Made by a program: the position numbers and the translations under genes | The notes under the pieces: model-generated | What the model saw: only the letters and a program-made list of their open reading frames with translations | The model's database searches: none | What the model was told of the DNA's origin: nothing | Shown: positions 34,971-46,655 of the stretch, piece by piece | How the letters are laid out: every line of letters begins with the position of its first letter | How positions within the stretch are numbered: the first letter of the stretch is position 1 | Source: Kuschelorhynchus macadamiae | Taxonomy: Eukaryota > Arthropoda > Insecta > Coleoptera > Curculionidae | DNA: 64,000 nt | Reading direction: 5' to 3' | Assembly: GCA_030620095.1 (NCBI GenBank) | Contig: JAUTXW010003394.1 | Location: forward strand, 141,501-205,500

Positions 34971-35149
34971 AAATCAATATTATTTCAAAATGTTTAAGAA
35001 TTCGTGTGATCTTTTGAAGTGCAGAATAAAAAGACAAATAATATAACATCAAGTTTAAAGAATATGAGAAGAATCCTTCGAAAATTTCACTTTCAATTCA
35101 ATTCAAATTTTCACTCATGTAACAATATTTTGCTTTAATTTTAATTTTA

Positions 35150-36980
35150 GAAATTTTTTTATTGGATCTCACTCTTTTATTGGATCACTTATGGATATAT
35201 TTTTTATGGATGTCGTTACCGATATTATCGATAGTTCATTACTGTCAACCGGTATTTGCTACTATCCTAAGGTACAAAAGATGGGTTCTTTTAACCACTT
35301 TAACTCTAGTAACAATATTTGGAATTTCAGGAAATGTTGAGTAAAGGAGTATTGTTAAGATCTATGTGGTCGTTAAGTAATAAATTTGTATCTTTTAGGG
35401 GGTTTATTTGTAAACTTTCCAATACATTTAATTTAGAGCCTTTATTCTCTACATGAAGGATCTTAAAATCGTCGTTAAACACATGATCCTCCCTGATAAT
35501 ATGGCTTGCTTACATAGAGTCATGTTTATTGTGAATAAAACTTTGTTAATACTAGTTAATTTGCTTTTTAAAAGTTCTATCCGTCTGTCAAATGTATATT
35601 TTTGGGTATGAACCACATGTTAACTGATAGACCCCTGGCTTTTCATCTCTATTACTTTTAGGTTTTGTGTTTTTCAGAAAATTTCTTAGGGAATTATTAG
35701 TTTTGAAAGCGATTTTTACATTCTTCTTGTTAAGACAACGTTTAATTTTTAAAGAGGGCTTTCCGCAGTATGTTATTATTTTAAAGCATTTATTATCATC
35801 TCTACGATTGGGGTATATTTCATTTATAGTTTTGTGCCTTACCTTGTTTTTTTATTTGTTCTACTATTGGAACTGGGTAGCCATTATTAACTGCTAAATT
35901 TGTTTAATTAAATTAAGCTCATCATTTAAATTTTCTTCTTATAACGGGACGCTAATCAATCTATGGATCATACTGTAAAACGCTGCTAATTTATGTTCTA
36001 TGGGATGTAAAGACTTGTAATGGATGGTTGTGATGCGTGTGATGGTTTATGGTAAATTTGAAATGAATGTTTATGCAATTTTATCTTTATTGTTAAATTT
36101 AAGAAGTTAAACTTCAACCCCTAATGTGAATTTAATATTCCTGTGAATTGAATTCAAAAAGTCTAAGGGTATATTTAATTGTGTGTTTCTGCCTGTAAAA
36201 CAACTAATAATGTATGTATGTATGCTGATGAATCAATATTTCCATGTTATTTATGAAAATCTTTGCGATTATGGAGCTTATTGGACTTCCCATAATCATA
36301 ATACTCTACTATTGTAGTAAACATTATTGAAAAAGAAATAGTTTTGGTTGAGACATGTTTTGAGTAGCTCTAGAATGTTTTGCATAATGATGTAATTAAC
36401 CTTGTTTTTTACTAATAAAGTTTATTGTATCTTCTGGGGAATGCTAGGAAATAAATTTTTTACATCAAAAGAAACTAGCTTAGTGTCACTGGGTAAGTGA
36501 ATATGTTACTTCAAGCTAGAAATGGATGGGGGGCAGCTATATACTTTCTTTCTCCGGTTTTTTCGAGATGAGTCGCTTTATACCTGTTTTTTTTCAGTGA
36601 CTGACAAGTTAGAGTTTGTTGGTATAGAGATCTGAAGCATCTACGCGGTATCTTGGGTAGTTTTTGATCCTATCTTCAATAATTAATATTATATCCATGA
36701 CTAGACTTAAGTAATTGCAGTTTTTTTGTTTCTGATTTTTAGAAAGTGTCACATTATGCGTGGAAAGTATTCATCTGTGAGTCTTGCGTCCGTTGGTGCA
36801 CACGTATCTGGTATGATCTGTGTACGGAAGAAAGTTTAACTCTAAGAATCGTTTAAATTTGCAAAATTTTGTTATAAAATATTCTGTAATCTTAAGTTTT
36901 TTAATATAAGCAATACAAGAAAAGTCCTTTTTTGTTTCTTCTGCGGTTTTAATCTGTCTGTGTATTTCCGCCAAGTATTA
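35150..36980 (-). mobile_element. Penelope-like element relic, a second subfamily
   Basis: Minus-strand blocks in order: MGSPISSIIAKIFINNMEIL (RT, near 36240-36300); NIKFTLGVE; TTIHYKSLHPIEHKLAAFYS and MIHRLISVPL (36035 down to 35950); LNLIKQI; and at the C-terminus GVYQLTCGSYPKIYI-QTDRTF, a GIY-YIG endonuclease block (35640 down to 35580), then a KGSKLNVLE-like end. This is a Penelope-type RT plus GIY-YIG element, but the sequence differs from the copies at 39.5-45.9 kb, so it is another subfamily. Frames are heavily broken. Confidence 0.7.
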
Positions 36981-37527
36981 TATAAATATAATACGAACTT
37001 TATCACATGTTTAACTTACGTAGTGACAAAATGTTAATTCCATTTATTACATTCTTAAATAAATATATCAAAGTACAATATTTACCCGATTCAATATTTG
37101 TCAAATGTTAAGATAACATTTGTTGATGTAGGACGGGATATATACGTAAGTATTAACAATCTCCAGATAGTTCAGTGTCTTGCAATTGTCACTATAAATT
37201 TATAAAATTTCTATTTTGTTTCTGTTTTAATCTAAAATTTAACAAATATGATAAGTTTAATACTGCTAATATTAACTCACATTATAAGGGAAACGTGAGA
37301 TTATGCAGGATCGAGCGTATTTGGTCTGTAATAAGTTTACAGCCCATGTATTGAATGATATTTTTTCTAGAAATATATTTGCATTGCAGACAGAAGCAAT
37401 TAATACCAAACAAAAACACGGCGCAAAGCGTTTGAAAAAATTCTACAAGTTTCGAGTAACTCATGATCGTAGATTGCGAACGAAGCAGCAAATAAACTCA
37501 TAAATGAGACGCAAGGAAAATTTGCAG

Positions 37528-37528
<1 letters not shown>
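36981..37528. other. Unassigned
   Basis: AT-rich. Two overlapping opposite frames of 66-69 codons at 37282-37503 have no recognised motif. Confidence 0.3.

Positions 37529-37575
<47 letters not shown>
37529..37575. repeat. (AT)n microsatellite
   Basis: About 46 bp of uninterrupted TA repeat. Confidence 0.95.
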
Positions 37576-37577
<2 letters not shown>

Positions 37578-37839
37578 ACTCACGGGGCTAATACAACATT
37601 TTATGCTTCGCGTTTTAAAAATAAATAAACATTCATTTTCACAAAAAAATATTTCAAGATGTAAATTATATAAAATCAAAAAATCAAAATATTAATATAT
37701 AGGGTGTTATATGTTAACCCGTTACAAATCCACTTAGAGCCTCTGCTCGCCGTCTCATACCGATCCATTTATGTATGTAACTAAAGTTTTCATAGTTAAT
37801 TTGTATCAGTTGATATGTTTTTATTAACTCGATGATTTT

Positions 37840-38180
37840 TCATGAAGTAAACATGCCAACATGAAGAGAACGTTACTAGTCCTAAAAGTTTAAAGTACGA
37901 TTATTTTTGAGTGTTCCCAATTTTTTAGACAAAATAAGGCAAGAAAAACAAATAGAGAGTTTTGTTACGTCGTTTATTGTTGTCTGTAGTAGTTTCATAA
38001 GGAACCAAAGTAAAAAAGGGGGAAATTGGGGTTAGATTGTCTATGAATTTTGAGATTGGATAACTTATAACCGAAAAGTGACGAAATAAATTTGACTTAT
38101 TAGAGCGTCAAAATGTACATGTATATCAAAAATCATTGAAATCGGCGATGGAGTAAAAAAGTAAATAATTACCAAAAAAG
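37840..38180 (+). repeat. Dispersed repeat, copy 2
   Basis: Same family and orientation as 18085-18420. Both end at GGCGATGG(T/A)GTAAAAAAGTAA. Confidence 0.7.
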
Positions 38181-39149
38181 GCTTTTCTGAAATAAACGCA
38201 TCACGGCTGAAAATAATTACAATTTAGCTTACACTTATAGCAGTAAGCCATGAAAACAAAAGAAACGAAGCAAATCATCATGTCATTTATTTGATGTTTT
38301 CACCAGTTTACTTAAAACTTTTTTTTAAATGGCATATTCCTTTGAAAACATAAACAAAAAATACCTTTATTATTTTTTGAAAATAGCATAATATTTCTGC
38401 TACCAAATCTGCCAGTCACCAAAGATGTTTATTCAAAGTTCAGAAGAGTTTTAAATTTGCAGGGAAGTAGAACTAGATATCCTATCATTACACGTAGATC
38501 ATCAAGAACAGGCTATACCAAGTATAGGGTACAAATCAAAAAATGAACCTATGACTTCCTAATTAACAGAGATACAAAAAAATGTTTTATAAAAGTTTCT
38601 CTATAAATCTTTAAGGATATCACGCCGTTTTCAAAATACGTATATGAAGTCAAGCCAAAAACTTATCAAATTCAACGTTACTTTTTTAAATGGGAGGCCC
38701 TGTATTTTTAATCTAAAATGATGTCATAATAGACTATCTTCAAATATTTAACCCACCAGGATAATATTGGTTCCTTAGGCATTCTATTCAAACTTTTTAC
38801 TTTTAACCATAATAGGCCATGGAAGAAAAGAAGTTTAAATAAAAAACAGCATTTCAACAGTCTCGGTTCAGGTTTATATAACTGAAATATCAAGTAGCGT
38901 ATTTCATTTTACCTGTATTTAAAATCACAATTCTTTTTTATTGAAATAGTGCACTTAAAGAAGGCAAGCACTCATTATTTATCTTTTAAAAAACAAACTT
39001 TAAATTATGACAACGGTTGAAAGTATAAAATAAAGTAAAAAAAACTTTACATAATATTACATACATATATTAACTAACAAAAGTTATGAAAAATAGTGAA
39101 AAAAAAATCGGGAAACTGAACGAAATATAAGAATTAAGGCAAAAAACTA

Positions 39150-39513
39150 ACATAATTTAACGCCAGTGTTCGAAAGCTCCTCCGTTTTTCGTAATTCACT
39201 CCTTACATCCGTTTACAACTGATTGTGTAAAATTCATAATGTGTAGCGTCTATAATTCTGCAAAGGCCTCATGATTTCTTTGATAAAGTTGTTCTCGTGT
39301 TAAGATGGTTTCTTTGTACAATTTACTTTCTAGCATACCCCAAAGAAAAAAATCTAGGGTTTTTAGATCCGGAGATCGAGGTGGCCACTTATAGTTTCAT
39401 AAGTCCTTTTGCAACGGTTTCTAAAATGATTATTTGAATCCTCTCTTACTGGAATAGCGTTATGCGTAGAGGAACCATCTTGTTGACAGTAAGTGATTAT
39501 TACTTGATTTAAA
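39150..39513 (-). pseudogene. Mariner/IS630-like transposase, C-terminal part
   Basis: Begins at the target duplication with LNQVIITYCQQDGSSTHNAI, which joins the N-terminal part in frame, and continues PVREDSNNHF. After frame shifts, ARSPDLKTLDFFLWGML-like sequence appears (39400-39340), the third catalytic block of IS630-type transposases. Confidence 0.7.
39500..39513. repeat. 14-bp target-site duplication, left
   Basis: TTACTTGATTTAAA, identical to 45868-45881. Confidence 0.85.
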
Positions 39514-40435
39514 TAGAAAGGAATGGTAAATTAACAAATCATGGTTCTTCGGATTATACCGAATCAAATTAGAATTACTATTCGATGTTTCGCCTTCGAT
39601 TGCACGAGGTATGTTCAGGGATCTTTATTCCACAAGATCTGATAGGTTTCCCCGTGTGATGTCGACCGTAACCCGTGTCTCTGTTGAAGTTTTTTGTATG
39701 TTAACACATTTCAATATATTCTCTGATTTTTCGTTTATAAAATCCTGGAACCGCTGCTAGAACCTTAGCTTCTTTTACATTTATAATATGGCCAGTGGTA
39801 TGCTGGTGTTCAGTTACAGCAGATTGAACAATTTGTTTAAATTTGATATTAAGCGTCCTGTTTCTCCCACATATACTTCTGCACAGGAACAAGGAATTTT
39901 ATAGACTCCTTCTATTTGAAAAGGTGCAATATCTTTCGGGGATCGCAGGCATTATCCAATCTTCCTATGTGTAATGAAGATTGCACGTATGTTGGACCGC
40001 CGCGCCGTAATCATCGTCCTGTTTGGTCGTAGTGCCATGCATATAGCTAAGAACAACACCACCTAACGGTGGTTCCTTATCATTTCTCTTTCGCGGAGTT
40101 AAATTACTAAATCTTTTAATTGAACGCGTAATATCTTCATTTCAATAGCCATTCTCTCTCAAAGCCTTGGTCAGTTTCAATGTTTCAGATGCCAGAGAAT
40201 CTTGATCTGAAATCGAAGTGGCTCTAAATACTAGTAAGTTAATAACCGATTTCTTTTGTGCTGGATGGTGGTGGGAATTTGCGTTTAAGTATCTATTTAT
40301 ATGCGTCGGTTTTCTATACACAGAATGTTCTAATGTATCATTTTCCTTCCTTTGAAAAAATTCATCTAGCAACGGAATCGTTCTATTAGATTCAATTTCC
40401 ATTGCGAATTTAATATTATGATGTTGCTGTTTAAG
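39514..40435 (-). mobile_element. Penelope-like element, inverted 5'-truncated copy
   Basis: The minus strand reads HNIKFAMEIESNRTIPLLDE, then HSVYRKPTHINRYLNANSHH and HPAQKK (RT C-terminal blocks), later QIVQSAVTEHQ, HTTGHIINVKEAKVLA and VPGFYKRKIRE (end of the GIY-YIG protein). It ends in a 3' tail with CTGAACATACCTCG...GCGAAACATCG at 39585-39620. It is cut at about 40435, inside the RT. It is the same subfamily as the plus-strand copy, and its 3' end forms the outer left edge of the compound insertion. Confidence 0.8.
39585..39620 (-). ncRNA. Hammerhead-like motif at a Penelope 3' end
   Basis: On the minus strand CTGAACA, then ACCTCG-TGCAAT-CGAAGG able to form a hairpin, then CGAAACATCG. 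CUGANGA is changed to CUGAACA, so it is likely inactive. Confidence 0.3.
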
Positions 40436-41560
40436 TGTTCTGACGAGACATGGCGTGAACGGTGGAAAATTTTATTGAAATTATCATTTTGAAAAATTTT
40501 GGTATCACGAAACACAGCATCTCTTTGTTAGGTTTCCCCACCAGGGATGCCTTGTTCTGACGATGATCGGTTTAAGTAATCAAAACTTTGTTCATAATAT
40601 TTGTTAAATTTGAAAAATCGAAATTTAGGGTTTGTTGGTTAGAAACGTAGTTCGTACTAAACGCATTGCCGTTGTAGGCCGAATAAGAATAGTAGTTGGG
40701 TCCTCCCATGGCCTCTGGGTCACCTGTGTACTAAGAGAAAGGAGTGTTAATATTTTTAATTAGAGTATTTGAGATAATTAGGTTAGTTTTTTTTAAAGGT
40801 TCATTATCATGCGATTGTACCTTATGATGGTGAAAAGCCTAACAGAAACGCCGGTTTTAACGGCGTTTTAGGTATCTTTACTTATTTGCCCTATAGACTT
40901 ATTTTTTGTGGTTTCGTTCGACAGGAGGACGTTGGATGTTATGTTGTACCTCAAGGGTACCACTGTCAACTTTCGTGCTTTGATCAAAAGTATTATATTG
41001 AGTAACAATCAGTAGACACTAAAAAATGTTTGCTAAATGATTTGTAACTTGAATTTTCTCTTATATTGTTTAGTTCTACAGAACCGTCATTAAAAATTTG
41101 ACTCTGAGGACAGCGACGTCGGATAACCAGCACGTTAGGCAATACAAAAGGGTCATTTTCATCGTTGTAAAGCCCTGAAATCGACCCTTCATGAAGTGTT
41201 AAATTTTTTCTGAATATTCTCCCTGCGGGAGTAGTTATTTGCTATTTCTATTAAACTATTATGTCCTTTTTTGGTTTCTCACTCTCATTTAGTTGGTTAC
41301 TAAAATTAGTTACATTATTTTCATGCTTTATATTTGTCAATACTAAGGGATTGTTAATATTAGGGTATTTATTTAACAGGGCTAACCCCGAAGGATCAGC
41401 CGAGGTATCGCCACCATTTACCCGGGTGCCCGGTGGAATTTGGGCACCCGCCTTAAAAAAGATTGGTAGGCCCAAGGAAAGGGGAAGAAAAGACGCTGGG
41501 CCTGAATTTAGACATATTCAATGGAAAACAAAGCCTGAAGGTGGTCTCTGACCGCCGGGT
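40436..41560 (-). pseudogene. Unidentified degenerate coding stretch between Penelope copies
   Basis: On the minus strand two open pieces share one frame: 41475 down to 41251 (GTRVNGGDTSADPSGLALLN and on) and 41241 down to about 40990 (ITTPAGRIFRKNLTLHEGSI, then LPNVLVIRRRCPQSQIFNDG), separated only by three in-frame stops. A third frame near 40705 begins MGGPNYYSYSAYNGNAFSTN. The composition looks protein-like (Gly, Pro and Asn blocks) but the family is not recognised. It could be captured sequence or an unknown element. Confidence 0.35.
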
Positions 41561-42932
41561 AGATGAATTACTATAACTAGTTTTCAAGTTATTTTTTGTT
41601 TCAATTTTTGACACTAAAAATGTGACTTAGTTTCTTAAAGCTTGGCATAAAGTCTTTCAAGGGACCTACAGTTTAGTTTATGTTTTAAAAAATTTGGAAA
41701 GTATATTTGCACTTCACTGATTTTTATCTAAGTCGATTTTTTTATTTCACAGTCCACGTGTCCAATTGGTTCTTTTTGGGTTTTTTTTTATTTTCTGTTG
41801 TTTTTGGTGGGAACTTTTTCCTATTTTCATCAAGCGTTATAAAAAAAAGATAACTCCCTTCAGGGGCTTATCAAATAATTCTTTTGATTTATCAAAGGAC
41901 AACGTATAGTCTAATCACTACGTCTGTTGGCAATCAGCTCTTTATTTTTAGCATAAATTTTCCATAGTTCACTTTTAACTAGAAATTAAAACTTACTCGG
42001 ATTTATTATCAAAAGAATTTTACAATAAGGACATTGTCTGTCAACAACAAATGTGATAAAGAAAAGTTTACAAAAACAGGATAGCAACAATTAAATTTTG
42101 TTTAAACAAATTTAGAAACAATTTAAAATAAAATACTTATACTATCACGGCGTTCCACGCTCCTCGAAAATGTTAAATTATTAAATTATGGTAGTTACAA
42201 GATATCAGAAATACATGTATTTCTGATTTCTTTATATACCATGCCCCATTAAAATAATAAATAAAGTCAAATATTCAATTGTTAATAATAATTGCACGGG
42301 TTTCTAATTCATATACTGCAGACAAGCATCTACTGTTAAGAGAGTTGCAAATAGCTATACCTTAAATACTATCTTAAGTATATAAATGCCCTAATTTGGG
42401 AAAATACATGCAAGTTATTGTTACAAGTTTTATCTGATAAACAATTCTTAGAACCATCCAATTAAGGAAAGAATCTTTAAAAGTCATAAAATCTTGAATA
42501 CGACGAATAAGAAGTTCGTCTCACTTAAGATAGAATTTTAAAACTTTAAATTGTTATTAACAAATTTGAATTAACACTGATAAGTTAAAGCAAAATATTT
42601 TTGACCTTAAAAAACAATTGCTTGAGATATGTTAAGTTAAAAAGTTGAAATATATATAGCTCGCTATTTGAGTAAAAATGTTTAAATCACAAAATTCCTT
42701 TAAGTTTACAAGTTAATTTTAGCAAAATTTATGCAAAACAACAATAAATAAAAGAGTCGCGAACTTGGAAAAACTTTATCAAATAAATAAAAATATTCAA
42801 ATACTTGAAGGGGAATTAAAAGCCCTACTGGGTTATTTTAAAATCACTTGAAAATTTTCGGATCGAATGGGTAAGCACAAATATGGGTAAAAACAGAAAC
42901 TAACAAGTAGCTTCAAATGCAGAACAGGCTAA
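41561..42932. other. AT-rich core of the compound insertion
   Basis: No coding signal or repeat match was found. It lies between the two Penelope copies. Confidence 0.3.
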
Positions 42933-43322
42933 GTGGCAGCATACCTTGAGGTTTTTCTTCCTCGCCATCATTTAAAGTACCGAATAGACTTCTGCTCTTC
43001 TGGTTATCCCAGCAAGCTGTGCGCATACATGGTTATTATAACGCACGACGATTTGTGCGAATCCATAGGCGAAAAGCGAAAATCTTACTTTGCAGCTAAA
43101 TGCAATGCAAAAATTCAGAAAGTGGAAAGAACATTCCTTATGGATGGCTTCGGTACTATACGTGTTGACTTGCCAACTTCTTTGAACTTGCTGATCAGGC
43201 GGCCAAAAAAAGCGCCAGTTTTTTTAACTTTTCCCAGAACCCGCCTACAACGCATGTTTGGACCAATCAGAGCAAAGTCGGATTTTCGGGGATCTCGGAA
43301 TTTGGTCAGTCTTGATCTTTGA
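42933..43322 (+). CDS. Hypothetical 129-codon open frame ending at a CAG/AGC tract
   Basis: Starts MAAYLEVFLPRHHLKYRIDF. Rich in Arg and Lys and has four Cys, with no recognised domain, TM segment or signal peptide. GC is higher than the surroundings. Its stop is followed within 10 bases by (AGC)14. It may be a piece of an unknown element or captured host sequence. Confidence 0.25.
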   Translation: MAAYLEVFLPRHHLKYRIDFCSSGYPSKLCAYMVIITHDDLCESIGEKRKSYFAAKCNAKIQKVERTFLMDGFGTIRVDLPTSLNLLIRRPKKAPVFLTFPRTRLQRMFGPIRAKSDFRGSRNLVSLDL

Positions 43323-43329
43323 TATATAG

Positions 43330-43330
<1 letters not shown>

Positions 43331-43373
<43 letters not shown>
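43331..43373. repeat. (AGC)n microsatellite
   Basis: About 14 AGC units. In one plus frame it encodes a Ser run after MIYRSSSS. Confidence 0.95.
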
Positions 43374-43374
<1 letters not shown>

Positions 43375-43895
43375 AATTTGGAGCTCCCGGGAAATCGGTT
43401 TTTATTTTTTCTTAAGTTATTTTGAAGTTTTGAAGACTTGCGATTATTTTTCCCGTATTCTACATATGAAAATCTATGCCTGTGTTTTTTTTAATCACCA
43501 GGTTTACTTAATCCATGGATTGTTACACTGTTTAATAGTGTCCTACGTATAGTTTAGGTGGGCATCATTTCCGTAGCCTTAAAGATTTTACTTTGTCGCG
43601 TAGGGATGTTTTCAAGCGATAAATTGATCAAAATTAGCTTTTCCGGTGAGAATTTGAAAAAAATGTTATTCTAGATAAAAGAAATTATTTATTTTCTCTA
43701 TCTTTTGATAGAATGAGAGTGCTAGGTTAAAATTTGTAGAAGTTCCTGACGGATCAGCTGTTCACCCGATCGAAAATTTTCTGGAGAGGGAAAAAATGCC
43801 AAAACTTTTGGCAATCTCGGAAACAGCAAACAAGTTACTCTGTTAGTTGGCTTTTCTTCTTAGATGTCGATGTAGTAACAAAATCAATACAAGTG
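43374..43895. other. Unassigned, possibly Penelope 5' region
   Basis: No recognised coding. ACAAAATCAATACAAGTGAT and ACAAAATCACTACAAGTGAG (43878-43922) form a short direct repeat just before the Penelope coding part. Confidence 0.3.
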
Positions 43896-44937
43896 ATACT
43901 AACAAAATCACTACAAGTGAGACATCACATTTCTTCTAGAACCGCTTAGAATAACTTATAAGCGTGCCAGCAATGCATTGGTTAGAGAAAATATTAAGGC
44001 AATACATCGTGATTTATATACAAATGACCGCAAACTACTAGAAATTCAGTTGACATTAGCTTTTAGACTTAAAGGAACCATATTTACAACTGTGGAAAAT
44101 ATCACCAATGCACTGGCAGAAAAAATCCACCAAGGAGTTACATTTAAGCTACAAAAGGATTTTGAAGCACTCCTGAGCAGAAAAAATCTAGTGAAGTCGA
44201 AGAAGTCAGATATGAGACAGCGAACATCATTGTAAATTTAAAACCACCGAAGTCGAATCTCTCCGCAGCCGAAAAACAAGCGATGAAGACCTAAAATGAA
44301 CACATAGATATTCTGGTCCTCCCAACTTTTCGACAACACCTATAAGGTTATACAGGTAGACCCTACAAGTAGAATAGAAAGACGTATCGTCAATCTGATT
44401 AAAGCATCCAGTCTACCACCAGCAAAGAAAAAATCATTAAAACTAAGCAGCTCCAAGATCCTCAGATTCTATGGTGTTCCCAAGATACACAAGAAAAATG
44501 TAGCATATCGATCGATCGCTATTGCAATAGACTCGCCCACATACAAACTAGATAAATATCTAAATTTTCTTAATCCATTTACTGGAAAAACAGATACTAT
44601 TATGAAAAACTCTAAACATTTCGTGAAAAAACTTAAGCAATATTTTGGTCAGTTTCCCTGTAGAATCACTATACCACAAATGTTCCTATCAACGACTCAA
44701 TTTCTATTATATCAGACATTTTGGATTATAATAATCTTGATAACTTAATTGATTTAGTGGAAGCTTGTCTCACATCTACTTATTTCATTTTTCAATGAAC
44801 TATTTATGAACAAAGTTCACGGGCAGCTATGGGATCTCCTCTATTACCTGTGGTAACGAATTGAGATTATTGCTTTAACATCTGCTCTACGAAATCCAAA
44901 ATACTGGTTCAGGTATTTAGATGATACTTTTGTTGTT

Positions 44938-45168
44938 TTGCCTAATGAACTGGATAATCTTTTCATATTTTTGGATCACATTAATAAGCAATATCATAAT
45001 ATTAAATTCACAAGAGAAATTGAATCTAATGGAACGATTCTCTTTCTAGACGTATTTGTTCAAAGGAAGGAAAATGGTTCATTAGGACATTCTGTGTATA
45101 AAAAACCGACGCATACAAATACATACTTAAATGCAAAGTCCCACCACCATCCAGCGCAAAAGAAATAA
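44938..45168 (+). pseudogene. Penelope RT C-terminal fragment
   Basis: Open for 76 codons. NIKFTREIESNGTILFLDVF and SLGHSVYKKPTHTNTYLNAK are the conserved blocks after the YLDD motif. Confidence 0.8.
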
Positions 45169-45262
45169 GTTATAAGCTCACTAGTATTTAGAGCCATTTC
45201 GATTTCTGATCAAGATTCTCTAACATCGGAAACATCGAAACTGACAGAAGCTCTGAGAGGGA

Positions 45263-45637
45263 ATGGCTATTGTATTATTACGCGTTCAATTAAAGGATAG
45301 TAATCCAATTCTGCGAGAGGGGTATGATAAGGAACCACCTTTGGGTAATGTTGTTCTACATATACACAAAATAGGACCATTACTTCGGTTGTCAAACATA
45401 CGAACACTCTTCAATACTCATAGGAAGATTGGACAATGCTTGCGATCCCCGAAAGATATTGTACCTTTTCAAATAGAAGCAGTCTATAAAATTCCTTGCT
45501 CCTGTGGAGAAGTGTATGTAGGAGAAACAATATCAACTAGACTTAAGGAACATGAACGATGTATTAAAAAGAAACAAATTGTTCAATCTGCTGTAGTTGA
45601 ACACCAATGGCCATATTATAAATGTAAAAGAAACTAA
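45263..45637 (+). pseudogene. Penelope GIY-YIG endonuclease fragment
   Basis: Open for 124 codons. It holds RTLFNTHRKIGQCLRSPKDI, then VYKIPCSCGEVYVGETISTR and LKEHERC. The CSCG-xVYVGET block is the GIY-YIG core. The usual Gly-Arg after GET is missing (a two-codon loss), which removes the conserved Arg. A frameshift then leads to the 45597 frame with GHIINVKETKILASVQGFYK. Confidence 0.8.
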
Positions 45638-45867
45638 GATTCTAGCATCCGTTCAAGGATTTTATAAACGAAAAATTAGAGAATCTGTTGAATTTTTTTA
45701 CCATACCACGGGTTACGGTCTACATCACACGCGGAAACCGATCTTAACACAGAGTCACGGTTTGGCGCGCTCAAGTCAGATATAAAAGTCCACCTGAATC
45801 TCTCCGATCTCATTCAGTGTTCAGATCTCGTGGAGCAAAGATCTCTAAAAATTCCTTGTGCAATTTC

Positions 45868-45881
45868 TTACTTGATTTAAA
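45868..45881. repeat. 14-bp target-site duplication, right
   Basis: TTACTTGATTTAAA, identical to 39500-39513. Flanking bases differ on both sides, so the match is exactly 14 bp. Confidence 0.85.
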
Positions 45882-46655
45882 GGGACATCATTAAGTATAT
45901 CGAAAAGGTTTAATTGGAGCATGTCATCATATTTATCTGCATTTAAGTTTCCTTCAAAACAGCGATACACCAGTTTATTTAAAAAAAAACATACATGTGG
46001 GTATTGGTTACGTTCCAATGCCCTTCATAATGTTGGTTAAAAATATCGCAGTTTGTAATTCGACATTTATCTGAACAAATTATTTTTGTGAAACAAACGA
46101 TTCTTGCTATATTGATCTAGAAAATAGTGACAAAATTCCAATCTTCACGCATCACCACCAGGATGCAAATATTGGGTAATATTAATAACATAAGGAAAAT
46201 ACTTGTAGGACCTTAAAATTCTTCACGCCTTAGATTTTGAAACTTTTTTCTTCGATATTGCTGACGGACTTTTTTCCCTAAATTTCCAAGAAAAAATGAA
46301 AAATTGAAAGCGCTGAACTACAATTTAAACCTATCATAGAGTAGAACATATCTTGCATTCTCACCTGATTATGAGCCTCAACAAACCCTAAAGCGTTTAT
46401 TTCTTCATTTTCCCTGTTTTCTTTATTATAGGTTTTTGATCGGGGCTTCGTAAAACACCCATATGTTTTTAAATTATGTCCTAGTCGTCGGTTGTCGTCT
46501 TTCCGGATGGTGAACAAAATATAAATTTTGCGTAGCTTCTTCGTTTTTTTTTCCAGTTTCAATGTAAAAGAATTTTCAAATTGTTTATAGCCTTTTCCAC
46601 AAATGTTCAAACGTAAATTGACCGAAAATGTCAATAACAACTGGAACATCAACAT
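45868..46655 (-). pseudogene. Mariner/IS630-like transposase, N-terminal and middle part
   Basis: Minus-strand blocks: PRSKTYNKENRENEEINALG and FVEAHNQV (helix-turn-helix region, 46470-46350), then LEFCHYFLDQ (46140), MSNYK...FNQH with NQYPHV (46080-46000), FEGNLNADKYDDMLQLNLFD, and ILNDVPLNQV up to the insertion point. Several frame changes. It continues after the Penelope block at 39513. Confidence 0.65.

Larger units (their letters stand above)
43896..45867 (+). mobile_element. Penelope-like element, longer plus-strand copy
   Basis: Reads RENIKAIHRDLYTN and LQKDFEALLSRKN (43978-44200); DPTSRIERRIVNLIKASSLP and ILRFYGVPKIHKKN (44360-44500); SPTYKLDKYL and KNSKHFVKK; a segment with NVPINDSISIISDIL; AAMGSPLLPVV (44825-44855); YWFRYLDDTFVVLPNE, where YLDD is the RT catalytic box (44900-44950); HSVYKKPTHTNTYLNAKSHH; and then the GIY-YIG endonuclease. 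This is the Penelope order, RT then GIY-YIG. Stops and shifts break the frame. The tail at 45700-45867 stops short of the GAAACGTC motif at the target duplication. Confidence 0.85.

Noticed and set aside
46278..46655. 125-codon minus frame as a host gene
   Set aside because: It holds the helix-turn-helix block of the mariner-like transposase and lies inside the element's TIRs.
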